This document shows, one piece after another, positions 8,730 through 16,470 of a stretch of DNA of 64,000 bases. Below the pieces are notes generated by a model that made no database searches, had not been told where the DNA came from, and saw nothing but the letters and a program-made list of their open reading frames with translations. Made by a program: the position numbers and the translations under genes. Source of the stretch: Coleofasciculus sp040219735 (GTDB lineage Bacteria > Cyanobacteriota > Cyanobacteriia > Cyanobacteriales > Coleofasciculaceae); NCBI GenBank assembly GCA_040219735.1, contig JAVJRX010000036.1, one strand, 5' to 3'. Position 1 is the stretch's first letter. Each line of letters begins with the position of its first letter.

Positions 8730-9055
8730 CTTAATTCAACTATCTACACAACAATCACTTTAGCTTAAACGGTGGGAAGTCCCGCGCTGTAATCATAGAG
8801 TCAACATCGTCTTGTCTTCGTTATACTAGGCAAATTCGCTCTCAATACTGCAAAGGATAGACTGATCACCCATAGTTCCGCTTTTTGATCCCCCTCTATC
8901 TCCCTTCCGTCCCCCTTGGGAGATCCCCCTCCCGTCCCCCTTCAAAAGGGGGAAGCCAGAGGATGCTTCGCTTTTTGTTCCATGGGGGAGACCAGCGGAT
9001 AGTCTAGTATTCTCTGTAGCATAGTAGGTAAACAGTTTTTATACGACCAGTTTGA
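8730..9055. other. Intergenic region with CCCCCTT/AAGGGGG hairpin
   Basis: The middle (about 8885-8990) is C-rich, with repeated CCCCCTTGGGAG and CCCCCTTCAAAAGGGGG blocks that can form a hairpin. Such blocks are typical intergenic filler in large cyanobacterial genomes. No gene supported. Confidence 0.45.
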
Positions 9056-9082
9056 TTGAATCGGTTGTTATCTTTTTTTAAA

Positions 9083-9343
9083 ATGATTCAAGAAAAAAAG
9101 CAACAAGCATCCTCAAAAAAACACCGTTTTCTCGATCAGCTTGATTCGTTAAAACGCGAGGATGAAACCCTTAATAACATTCTAGCTGTTGATGTTTGGG
9201 CGTTAGCAAAAACCATGGATGAATTTTATCCCGGCTTTTGGTCAGCGTTTATGAAAAATCGCGAAAAGGCATTAAAGCGATTTATTGCCGAAGTGATAAA
9301 AAATAAACCGCCTAAATCCAAGCGCCCCCCTTTCCTCAGCTAG
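9083..9343 (+). CDS. Small basic hypothetical protein
   Basis: An 86-residue product from the ATG at 9083; the frame opens from a TTG at 9056. It is Lys/Arg-rich, with a central segment (ILAVDVWALAKTMDEFYPGFWSAFMKNREKALKRFI) that looks like two amphipathic helices and may form a small folded domain. The coding pattern looks real. I do not recognise the family. It is followed at 142 bases by another small gene on the same strand. Confidence 0.5.
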   Translation: MIQEKKQQASSKKHRFLDQLDSLKREDETLNNILAVDVWALAKTMDEFYPGFWSAFMKNREKALKRFIAEVIKNKPPKSKRPPFLS

Positions 9344-9484
9344 CACACCAGTCTAGTACCGTTACCTGGGAATTAAAAAGCTTGCCCTTTAGCGAAGCGA
9401 AGAGGAAAAAACAAGTGAACGGCGAGAAAATGTCTGTTACGATATCATTCAGGTAGACATCAAAGGAAACAAAGGATACTAATT

Positions 9485-9670
9485 ATGGATTCACAAGCTA
9501 TGCGAGAACGCATAACCGTAATTGAGAGTAAGCGACAGTTTCTCGTCCAACTTTTGGAGCAACCTAATTTAGGGATTCTCAGAATCGATGTCAATCAAGC
9601 CCTAGAAGAACTTGACGAACTGATTGATGAATTTAAGCGAACATTTCCTGAATCTATCGGTAATCCTTAA
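9485..9670 (+). CDS. Small coiled-coil-like hypothetical protein
   Basis: A 61-residue acidic protein, largely helical (QLLEQPNLGILRIDVNQALEELDELIDEFKRTFP). An AAAGGA sequence about 16 bases and an AAAGGAT about 6 bases upstream of the ATG are plausible ribosome-binding sites. Family not recognised. Confidence 0.55.
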   Translation: MDSQAMRERITVIESKRQFLVQLLEQPNLGILRIDVNQALEELDELIDEFKRTFPESIGNP

Positions 9671-9967
9671 GCAATACTATCAAGTTCGGTAGCATCGGTT
9701 GTGTATAGTGGGGAAGGGGTAGAAGGGTAAAAGGGTAAGGTTTTTGTCCCAGTAGAAAGACGCGAGCAAGATGCTCGCACTACTTTCTTTTGCCCAAGCC
9801 CACACTATACTCGTAGAGTTAATGTGAGCAGTTGAGTGACGTACTCCCGACGCTGACTGCTTAGGCGGTACGGCGCGGGCTTCTCCTCCCAGAACGGGAT
9901 TCGCGTTTATAGTGAGGCGAACGCAAGAGCCCCACTTTCTTGATGAGCATCCCAGAGTTTACCTAAG
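9671..9967. other. Intergenic region downstream of ndhJ
   Basis: About 300 bases with a GGGTAAAAGGGTAA-type short repeat, a GCGAGCAAGATGCTCGC hairpin near 9765 and a GC-rich stretch at 9840-9930. That stretch resembles the edge of a decayed repeat element. No gene supported. Confidence 0.35.
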
Positions 9968-10501
9968 TTAATAAGCATCCTGCAATTCATAGAAGTCGGG
10001 CGAGATATAATCCTTCCGCAGGGGCCAACCCACCCAATCTTCCGGCATCAAAATCCGCTTCAGGTTGGGGTGTCCTTCATAGACAATGCCAAACATATCG
10101 TAGGTTTCCCGCTCTTGCCAGTCAGCACTCTTCCAAATCCAATAGACTGATGACACCGTGGGATTTTCTCGCGGTAGAAATACCTTCACCCTGACTTCTT
10201 CAGGTTGCTCAGCATTATCGCTAACCTTAGTCAAATGGTAGAAACTGACCAACTCTTCCCCAGGACCGACATCATAGCCACCTTGACATTGCAGGTAGTT
10301 AAACCCATAAGCATACAAAGCGGTGGCAACGGGAATCAATACCGACCGATGTACCTTAATCACCTCAATTCCCAGGTGGTCTGGTTCCATTAACTCGGTT
10401 TCAAAACCGTTTTCCTGGAGCCAGCCGTGGACTTTTCCCGTCTCTACCAGTGGGGATTCTTCAGTATTCTCTTGTGTCTGTTCTTTTGATTCTTCAGCCA
10501 C
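9968..10501 (-). CDS. ndhJ: NAD(P)H-quinone oxidoreductase subunit J
   Basis: Peripheral-arm subunit of the thylakoid NDH-1 complex, equivalent to 30-kDa NuoC; it works in respiration, cyclic electron flow and, in some complex forms, CO2 uptake. The 177-residue product has the family signature in its second half: WKSADWQERETYDMFGIVYEGHPNLKRILMPEDW, then PLRKDY. The first 17 residues are acidic and probably disordered. The start overlaps the ndhK stop by 8 bases, so the two are translationally coupled. It is the last gene of ndhC-ndhK-ndhJ. Confidence 0.96.
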   Translation of the reverse strand: MAEESKEQTQENTEESPLVETGKVHGWLQENGFETELMEPDHLGIEVIKVHRSVLIPVATALYAYGFNYLQCQGGYDVGPGEELVSFYHLTKVSDNAEQPEEVRVKVFLPRENPTVSSVYWIWKSADWQERETYDMFGIVYEGHPNLKRILMPEDWVGWPLRKDYISPDFYELQDAY

Positions 10502-11243
10502 GATTCACCTCCTGCTGTTGAGCAGACTTCAGCGCAGGTGGCACAGGCATTCCCATCGCTTCGGTTAACTCCTGGGGCGGAGTTTGACGAGTTTCAGACA
10601 GCAAATACTTACCCGTAAGCACTTCTGGTACAACTTTCATGCTATGAGTGGTGCTGTAATAGCGGTGGGTTTGACTCAGGCTTGCCCGTTCCTGCATGGA
10701 CTCATTCGCCACCTTTTTGCGAAGTTTAATAATTGCATCCATGATTGCTTCTGGACGGGGTGGACAGCCGGGAATATAAACATCCACGGGAATCAACTTA
10801 TCGACACCACGCACAGTTGTTGGCGAATCGACGCTGAACATCCCCCCGGTAATCGTACAAGCCCCCATCGCAATCACATATTTAGGTTCTGGCATTTGCT
10901 CATACAGACGCACCATCGCTGGTGCCATTTTCATCGTGATTGTGCCAGCGGTAATAATCAAATCCGATTGTCGGGGACTAGAACGGGGCACTAATCCAAA
11001 GCGGTCAAAGTCAAACCGAGAGCCAATCATCGCGGCAAATTCAATAAAACAGCAGGCTGTGCCATACATCATGGGCCACAGGCTGGAAAGCCTAGCCCAG
11101 TTGTACAGGTCGTCTACTGTCGTCAAAATGACGTTTTCTGAGAGGTCTTGCGTGACCTGAGGACGACTGATGGGATTGAGGATTTTCTCTTTTTGTTGCT
11201 GCTGTTGGGAAGCAGCGTTTGTTGTATCTGTATTCATGACCAT
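10494..11243 (-). CDS. ndhK: NAD(P)H-quinone oxidoreductase subunit K
   Basis: NuoB-type subunit that carries the N2 [4Fe-4S] cluster, which passes electrons to plastoquinone in NDH-1. Cluster Cys residues are visible in GTACCFIEF, GACTITGG and PGCPPRPEA. The start at 11243 (MVMNTD) is chosen because AAAGGAG lies seven bases upstream. The alternative ATG at 11237 forms an ATGA overlap with the ndhC stop. The frame is open 192 bases further upstream, but there it runs antisense-free through ndhC and is not coding. A Gln-rich stretch follows the start. The C-terminal tail beyond residue ~190 is the long cyanobacterial form. Confidence 0.95.
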   Translation of the reverse strand: MVMNTDTTNAASQQQQQKEKILNPISRPQVTQDLSENVILTTVDDLYNWARLSSLWPMMYGTACCFIEFAAMIGSRFDFDRFGLVPRSSPRQSDLIITAGTITMKMAPAMVRLYEQMPEPKYVIAMGACTITGGMFSVDSPTTVRGVDKLIPVDVYIPGCPPRPEAIMDAIIKLRKKVANESMQERASLSQTHRYYSTTHSMKVVPEVLTGKYLLSETRQTPPQELTEAMGMPVPPALKSAQQQEVNRG

Positions 11244-11596
11244 TCTAAAGCTCCTTTGCGCCAAGCGTAAACGAGAGCAACGACAAGAATTGCAATAAAG
11301 ATGAGTGCTTCGATAAACGCCAGTAGTCCTAGCTGATTGAAGGCGACTGCCCAGGGATAGAGAAATACGGTCTCTACATCGAAAATCACGAAGACCAGGG
11401 CAAACATGTAGTACCGGATATTGAACTGAATCCAAGCACCCCCAATCGGTTCCATGCCAGATTCGTAGGTCGTCCGGCGTTCGGGGTCACGGATGTTGGG
11501 TCGCAGCAGCTTAGAGGCTGCCAGCGCTAGGACGGGGACTAAACTGCTTGCCAGTAAGAACCCTAAAAAATATTCGTAGCCGCTAAGAACAAACAC
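11234..11596 (-). CDS. ndhC: NAD(P)H-quinone oxidoreductase subunit 3
   Basis: Membrane subunit (NuoA-like) at the junction of the peripheral and membrane arms of NDH-1. The 120-residue product has three membrane helices and the conserved loop YESGMEPIGGAWIQFNIRYYMFALVFVIFDVETVFLYPWA. First gene of the ndhCKJ operon; its stop overlaps the ndhK start. Confidence 0.96.
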   Translation of the reverse strand: MFVLSGYEYFLGFLLASSLVPVLALAASKLLRPNIRDPERRTTYESGMEPIGGAWIQFNIRYYMFALVFVIFDVETVFLYPWAVAFNQLGLLAFIEALIFIAILVVALVYAWRKGALEWS

Positions 11597-11748
11597 AATG
11601 GGTAAGTGTCCCTAAATCTTGTCGTTATTACTTCTTTACATTCTCTTATCCATTATAAGGGTCGTTGGTTTTCTGCAAATTGAAGTGGGTCAATGGTTTT
11701 TATTGTCAAAGCTAATCATACGCTTGCTTTACCGTTGAACCACCATCT

Positions 11749-11776
11749 GTAGGGGCACGACATATCGTGCCCCTAC
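11749..11776. repeat. Perfect palindrome between ndhC and the NRPS-like gene
   Basis: 12-bp arms GTAGGGGCACGA / TCGTGCCCCTAC around CATA. It lies 35 bases downstream of the NRPS-like stop and 150 bases upstream of ndhC. No T run, so it is probably a dispersed repeat that may still stabilise the mRNA end. Confidence 0.7.
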
Positions 11777-11810
11777 TCTAGGGGGGAGACAACCTTAGGG
11801 AATCAGGACT

Positions 11811-14800
11811 TCAGACCAACTGGTTGTAGGCAAGGTAAGCTTGAATTACCTGGCTATTGACTGGCGGGCAGACAATATTCGTTCCGGCTAAGCCGGATAA
11901 AGTATTCTGGGAGTCAAACGCCTGAGAGACTAAAGCCGCTGTTTCCAGATAGGGACGCTGGTTTTCACCCACCCATTGAGTAAACAGGAACACCAACGGA
12001 CTCAAGACATTGTCAGGCTGGGAACTGGCAACCTGAATCAGCTTGTCTTGCCAGGTGGAATAGTCCATCCACTGTAGAGGATGACCGATCGCGCGGATTT
12101 CGTCCACCAGTTGCTCTAAGGACACCATCTCCGGACTGACCAAGTGAAACGCTTGACCCCATAAATCTGGCTGCTGGGACAGATGGACGATGGATTGGGA
12201 CACATAGTCTACAGGAGTCAAGCTGAGATTTAACTCTAACTCCGGCGCACTCCCCAATTGAATCAACCCTTTAATTAATCGGTCAATCAGGTCCCCCGGT
12301 TGAGACGCCCCAGTTTGGCTATGTCCCGTAATCATACCCGGTCGGTAAATCGAAGCCGGAATTCCCCGTGCGTGGGCTTGTTTGACCAACTTCTCACCCA
12401 CCCATTTACTCTGGGCATAACCGTCAGATAATTCCTCCCCTGACTCTAAGCTATCCTGTTCTAAAATTACCGACATTTGAGCATAGCGCGGAGATTGAAA
12501 CACATCCAGCGTCGAGACGAAGTGAACGGGTTTAACCTTGGTTTTGCTGGCTAATTTGAGAATCTCTTGAGTTCCCAGAACATTGGCGGCTCGCAAGGCG
12601 CTGTAAGGATAAATTAAATTGACAAACGCCCCATTGTGATAGATGGTGTCAATCTCGCTGGTTAACGCTTCGTACTGCGACTCCGACAGTCCCAACCGAG
12701 GTTGAGCTAAATCACCCAACACAGGGACAACCCGCGACTCCAGCTTATCGGATGAGAGTAAATAGCGGTTGAAGTTCGCCGCAATCTTTTGCTGAGCAGC
12801 CTCTAAGGTTTTGGCACGCACTAAGCAATAGACTGTAGCATTAGTGTGCTGGAGTAATTCCTGCAATAAAAATGCGCCCAGAAAACCTGACGCACCTGTA
12901 ATCAAAATCTTTTCCGGTGCAGTGTCCGGCTGACGATAAGGCTTTTCTGGATAAATCGTCCCATCCAAAACTGCGTCGTTGGCTAAATCCGTGACCGCAA
13001 TTTTACCTGTAACCGTTGTCCCATCCCCTTGGTCAGGTTGAGACGGATCATCGTGAGTCTTTGCGGTAATGGTTTGAGCCAGTTCCGCCACTGTAGGCGC
13101 TTCAAATAGAGCAAACAACGGTAACTCTACCTGAAACAGTTCTCGCACCTGAGACAACAGTTGCGCCGTCAGCAGCGAATGTCCCCCCAGTTCAAAGAAG
13201 TTGTCATAAACACCCACACGCTCAACATCCAATACTTTTGCCCAGATTTGTGCTAACTCCTGTTCAACGGGTGTGCGCGGTGCGACGAAGGTATCCTGGG
13301 AAACTTGTTGCGCCTGGTTAGGGTCAGGTAACGCCTTGCGATCAACTTTTCGGTTGGGTGTTAGGGGCAGACTATCCAGTAGCACAAAGGTAGAGGGAAC
13401 CATATAAGCCGGTAGCTTATCACTCAAGAATGATCGCAACTGCGCCAGAGATAATCCTTGAGTTTTAATAATATGCTCAATGCTCTGATGGATTTGCTCC
13501 TGCTGGGTGGGCGTGGTCTCAAAAATCACCCCGGCGTTTTCCTCAACATGCCAAGCGACAGTGCCATGCAGCCACAAGGGATTTTGCACCCCTGGCAGTT
13601 GCACCCGTAATAGTATGGGTTGGTTGTTTTGCCAAAACGTTGGGGTCAGTGCTTTTAAGCTAATCCCATTGCGGCTGAAGTTTTGCGTCGTTACTCCCAC
13701 TTGTTGACCCGACTCAAATTCAGCAAGGCAATTAATCTGGAGTGGAATGCGCGGTTCTGTCCGCAGATTTCCCAGACTGCGATGGAGTTTCGCCTTCTGG
13801 CTGGGTGTGGTGTCAAACTTGACGCCAACATAGTCTTCAACATGCCAAACAATGATTCCTTGTAGCCATAGCGGGGTTTCGACTCCGGGCAATTGTAATC
13901 GTAGCAATAGGCGTTGATCCGTTTGCCAGAGTTCAGAAGTTGATACCTTTAAGCAAATCCCCTCATGGCTGATATTTTGCGTCATCACCCGGACTTTTTC
14001 CCCGGACTCCAATTCCGCCAGACAATTAATATTTAGGGGTATTCGAGGTTCTTGGCGGCGTAAGTCATGAACCACCAATCCCTGGGTTTGGGCAATGTGT
14101 TTGATACTCTGACGTAAAAGCGCCTGTTGGGTCGGTGTGGTGTCGAGTCTTACTTCTATCCGTTCCTGGGATTTTGTGGCGATGGTTCCGGTGAGTTTAA
14201 GTTCATCGGGGACGCCGGGAAATTGACAACGCAGCGTCAAGGATTGACCGTTTTGGCAAGGGGTGGTTCCATTGATTAAGGTGATGCGATCGCAAGAGAA
14301 ATCGCTGGTGGTTAATTCAATTTCTGGATTCCCTTGGTACGCTACCCAGCACGTCGTTTGCAGGGGGATATGTTCGACATTCAAGTCACTGACGAGATAG
14401 GCAACCAACCGTTTTTCGCCAGAACTGTCATCACGGGCGACAACCACCGCGTCTCGGATACCCGCATGTTGATAGAGGGCAGATTCAATATCGCCGAGTT
14501 CAATCCGGAAGCCACGAATTTTTACCTGATGATCCAGGCGACCTAAACATTCGAGAGTCCCATCGGGTAAGTACCGGGCTAAGTCTCCCGTGCGATAGAG
14601 ACGGGCATCCGGTTCTAAACTAAAGGGATCGGGAATAAATCGTTCATCGGTTAGGTCAGGTCGGTTGAGATACCCTCGTGCTAAACCCACCCCACCAATC
14701 AGTAATTCTCCTGGTTCTTCCAGAGGTACAAATTTAATCGGGTCAGATGAGTTTTGCTCAGGATGAGCCAGGTAAATTTGGGTATTGGCAATGGGGCGAC

Positions 14801-15866
14801 CAATGGGTATTGATTTTTCCGCCGATTCCACCTTATGCACCGCTGACCAGATTGTGGTTTCCGTCGGTCCGTACATATTCCACAGGGAACCACTCCGTTC
14901 TAGGAGTTGACGCGCCAACTCGCGGGACATGGGTTCTCCACCACAGAGAACTTTAAGCTGGGGATTTCCCTGCCAACCTGCGGCTAACAACATCCGCCAA
15001 GTGGCGGGGGTGGCTTGCATGACGGTAGCACCGGATTCTTGCAAAACTGGGATTAACTGAGCAGCATCTGCGGCTACATCTGGCGTCACTAACACAATAT
15101 CAGCGCCAACGATTAAGGGTAAATACAGTTCCAATGCAGCAATATCGAAGCAGATGGTGGTTACAGCCAGCAGGGTGTCATCTGGGGTGAGTCCGGGTGC
15201 GATACTCATTGAGGTGAGGAAATTTACCACCCCACGATGCAGGACTTGTACGCCTTTGGGTTTACCGGTTGAGCCGGAGGTGTAGATTGTGTAGGCTAGA
15301 TTGTCAGGTGTGACGCCACTGTCTAAGTTCTCCTGACTATGTTTAGTAATTGCCTGTTGATCTCTATCCAGGCACACTATTCTTGCTTGGGTTTTAGGTA
15401 ACCGGGTCAGTTGTTCTTGTTCGGTGACGAGAACGGTGACTTGGGAATCTTCAATCATCAACGCTAAGCGTTCTTGGGGATAGGCGGGATCAAGGGGGAC
15501 ATAAGCGCCCCCAGCTTTGAGAATCCCCAATAGACCAATCACCATATCCAGCGATCGCTCCATACATATCCCTACCAGTACCTCTGGTTTAACCTGTAGC
15601 GTTTGTAAGTAGTGAGCAACCTGATTAGCGCGGTGGTTCAGTTCCCGGTAGGTTAGGGTTTGACCCTCAAACCGAATCGCGATTTTGTCAGGCGTGCGAC
15701 GCTCTCCTTTTTCAATGAGCTGATGAATACATTGAGCGGCGGGATAGTGGGTTTGGGTTTGATTTAACTGTTCAAGTCGCTGCTTTAATTCACGTTTTCT
15801 GTTTGTATCCGGAATACCGTCAAGTTGAGCAACTTCTAATGATGATTTATAGAAACGATTCATCAT
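11811..15866 (-). CDS. NRPS-like A - (PilZ)x3 - carrier - terminal reductase enzyme
   Basis: A single 1351-residue module with no condensation domain. Adenylation domain: A3 YTSGSTGKPKG (195-205), A4 FDIAALE (240), A5 NMYGPTETT (330), A7 YRTGDLAR (424), A8 GRLDHQVKIRGFRIELGDIE (442). The A domain resumes at A9 LPAYMVP (818) and A10 NRKVDRKAL (838). Between A8 and A9 sits a block of about 300 residues with three PilZ-like repeats (see separate entry). Carrier domain: FFELGGHSLLT with the phosphopantetheine Ser897. Reductase: NAD(P)-binding GASGFLG (991-997) and catalytic Tyr1150-x3-Lys1154 of a short-chain-type thioester reductase. The specificity positions, read by eye as D-I-L-Q-L-G-M-I-W, resemble glycine codes. 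Product release as aldehyde or alcohol is expected. GGGG lies six bases before the ATG at 15866. Confidence 0.9.
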   Translation of the reverse strand: MMNRFYKSSLEVAQLDGIPDTNRKRELKQRLEQLNQTQTHYPAAQCIHQLIEKGERRTPDKIAIRFEGQTLTYRELNHRANQVAHYLQTLQVKPEVLVGICMERSLDMVIGLLGILKAGGAYVPLDPAYPQERLALMIEDSQVTVLVTEQEQLTRLPKTQARIVCLDRDQQAITKHSQENLDSGVTPDNLAYTIYTSGSTGKPKGVQVLHRGVVNFLTSMSIAPGLTPDDTLLAVTTICFDIAALELYLPLIVGADIVLVTPDVAADAAQLIPVLQESGATVMQATPATWRMLLAAGWQGNPQLKVLCGGEPMSRELARQLLERSGSLWNMYGPTETTIWSAVHKVESAEKSIPIGRPIANTQIYLAHPEQNSSDPIKFVPLEEPGELLIGGVGLARGYLNRPDLTDERFIPDPFSLEPDARLYRTGDLARYLPDGTLECLGRLDHQVKIRGFRIELGDIESALYQHAGIRDAVVVARDDSSGEKRLVAYLVSDLNVEHIPLQTTCWVAYQGNPEIELTTSDFSCDRITLINGTTPCQNGQSLTLRCQFPGVPDELKLTGTIATKSQERIEVRLDTTPTQQALLRQSIKHIAQTQGLVVHDLRRQEPRIPLNINCLAELESGEKVRVMTQNISHEGICLKVSTSELWQTDQRLLLRLQLPGVETPLWLQGIIVWHVEDYVGVKFDTTPSQKAKLHRSLGNLRTEPRIPLQINCLAEFESGQQVGVTTQNFSRNGISLKALTPTFWQNNQPILLRVQLPGVQNPLWLHGTVAWHVEENAGVIFETTPTQQEQIHQSIEHIIKTQGLSLAQLRSFLSDKLPAYMVPSTFVLLDSLPLTPNRKVDRKALPDPNQAQQVSQDTFVAPRTPVEQELAQIWAKVLDVERVGVYDNFFELGGHSLLTAQLLSQVRELFQVELPLFALFEAPTVAELAQTITAKTHDDPSQPDQGDGTTVTGKIAVTDLANDAVLDGTIYPEKPYRQPDTAPEKILITGASGFLGAFLLQELLQHTNATVYCLVRAKTLEAAQQKIAANFNRYLLSSDKLESRVVPVLGDLAQPRLGLSESQYEALTSEIDTIYHNGAFVNLIYPYSALRAANVLGTQEILKLASKTKVKPVHFVSTLDVFQSPRYAQMSVILEQDSLESGEELSDGYAQSKWVGEKLVKQAHARGIPASIYRPGMITGHSQTGASQPGDLIDRLIKGLIQLGSAPELELNLSLTPVDYVSQSIVHLSQQPDLWGQAFHLVSPEMVSLEQLVDEIRAIGHPLQWMDYSTWQDKLIQVASSQPDNVLSPLVFLFTQWVGENQRPYLETAALVSQAFDSQNTLSGLAGTNIVCPPVNSQVIQAYLAYNQLV
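13452..14369 (-). other. Three PilZ-like domains inserted in the adenylation domain
   Basis: Residues about 500-805 of the NRPS-like protein. Copy 2 (602-698) has RxxxR at 604-608 (RQEPR) and NxSxxG at 631-636 (NISHEG). Copy 3 (701-799) has RxxxR at 702-706 (RTEPR) and NxSxxG at 729-734 (NFSRNG). These are the two parts of the PilZ c-di-GMP-binding signature. Copy 1 (about 505-598) aligns in its second half (DTTPTQQ ending, helix after it) but has DFSCDR instead of NxSxxG and lacks RxxxR, so it looks degenerate. Each copy ends in a TTPxQxxxLxxS helix. The block replaces nothing: both flanks of the A domain are intact. Confidence 0.83.
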
Positions 15867-16470
15867 GATTTCCCCTTGGAACAGGTTTAGCGTGGTCGTT
15901 GTTTTTGGTTGAATTCGGTGATGTTCAATTCACAAGCAAGCTAGCCATTCGCTATTCTTCTCTGATACAAAGAGCATTTTTTTACTGTCACCTATTTACT
16001 CCAATTGTCTCACTTAACTTCAGTATTTCGCTTGAGCAATATTTTTTTAATTATTGCTAAACCGCTATCTGAATTTTAATTTCTGGTCTTTGCTTCTCAA
16101 GGGGGTGGATAACACTCATCCATCACTAGGGCATGACATAAACGATTTAATGTTCCTCGATTACAGTCTCAGAAAATCATCAATTTATTCGGTCATAGCG
16201 ATACAAGAGGGGTAAAGTATCTGTCACGATTGAGTTTGTCGGCTTTTGTCGCCTGTAATACAAGCGTATGACTTGTATTTTCTCTTTTCGTATAGTATTC
16301 CAATTCCCCGATCTGAGCAACAAGATGATGGGAACTTTACGGAGTCTTTAAAATAGCGAGGTACACAGACAGATCCCCGACAACTCCTACGAAGTCGGGG
16401 ATCTTGCTTGAGGGTGTACCTCATCAACCACCAAATCTGCTGTAAACCCGCCCCGACTCCCCTATCTCCC
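15867..16470. other. Intergenic region upstream of the NRPS-like gene
   Basis: 604 bases between two same-strand genes: AT-rich, with no credible ORF. It must hold the NRPS-like promoter. A strong hairpin lies at 16372-16403, nearer the permease end. No transcription-factor site could be supported. Confidence 0.45.
16372..16403 (-). terminator. Strong hairpin downstream of the permease gene
   Basis: Perfect 10-bp stem GATCCCCGAC / GTCGGGGATC with a 12-nt loop, 68 bases after the permease stop on the minus strand. It lacks a good T run, so it may be a terminator, a processing site or a repeat. Confidence 0.45.

Noticed and set aside
11243..11435. 192-base upstream extension of the ndhK frame
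   Set aside because: It lies inside ndhC in another frame; the first residues are not NdhK-like and the real start has AAAGGAG upstream.
13452..14369. Methyltransferase domain in the NRPS-like adenylation domain
   Set aside because: The insert is at the usual place, but it lacks the SAM-binding GxGxG motif and matches PilZ signatures instead.
16372..16403. Riboswitch or small RNA gene
   Set aside because: A single 10-bp hairpin without other conserved structure; no known riboswitch core recognised.
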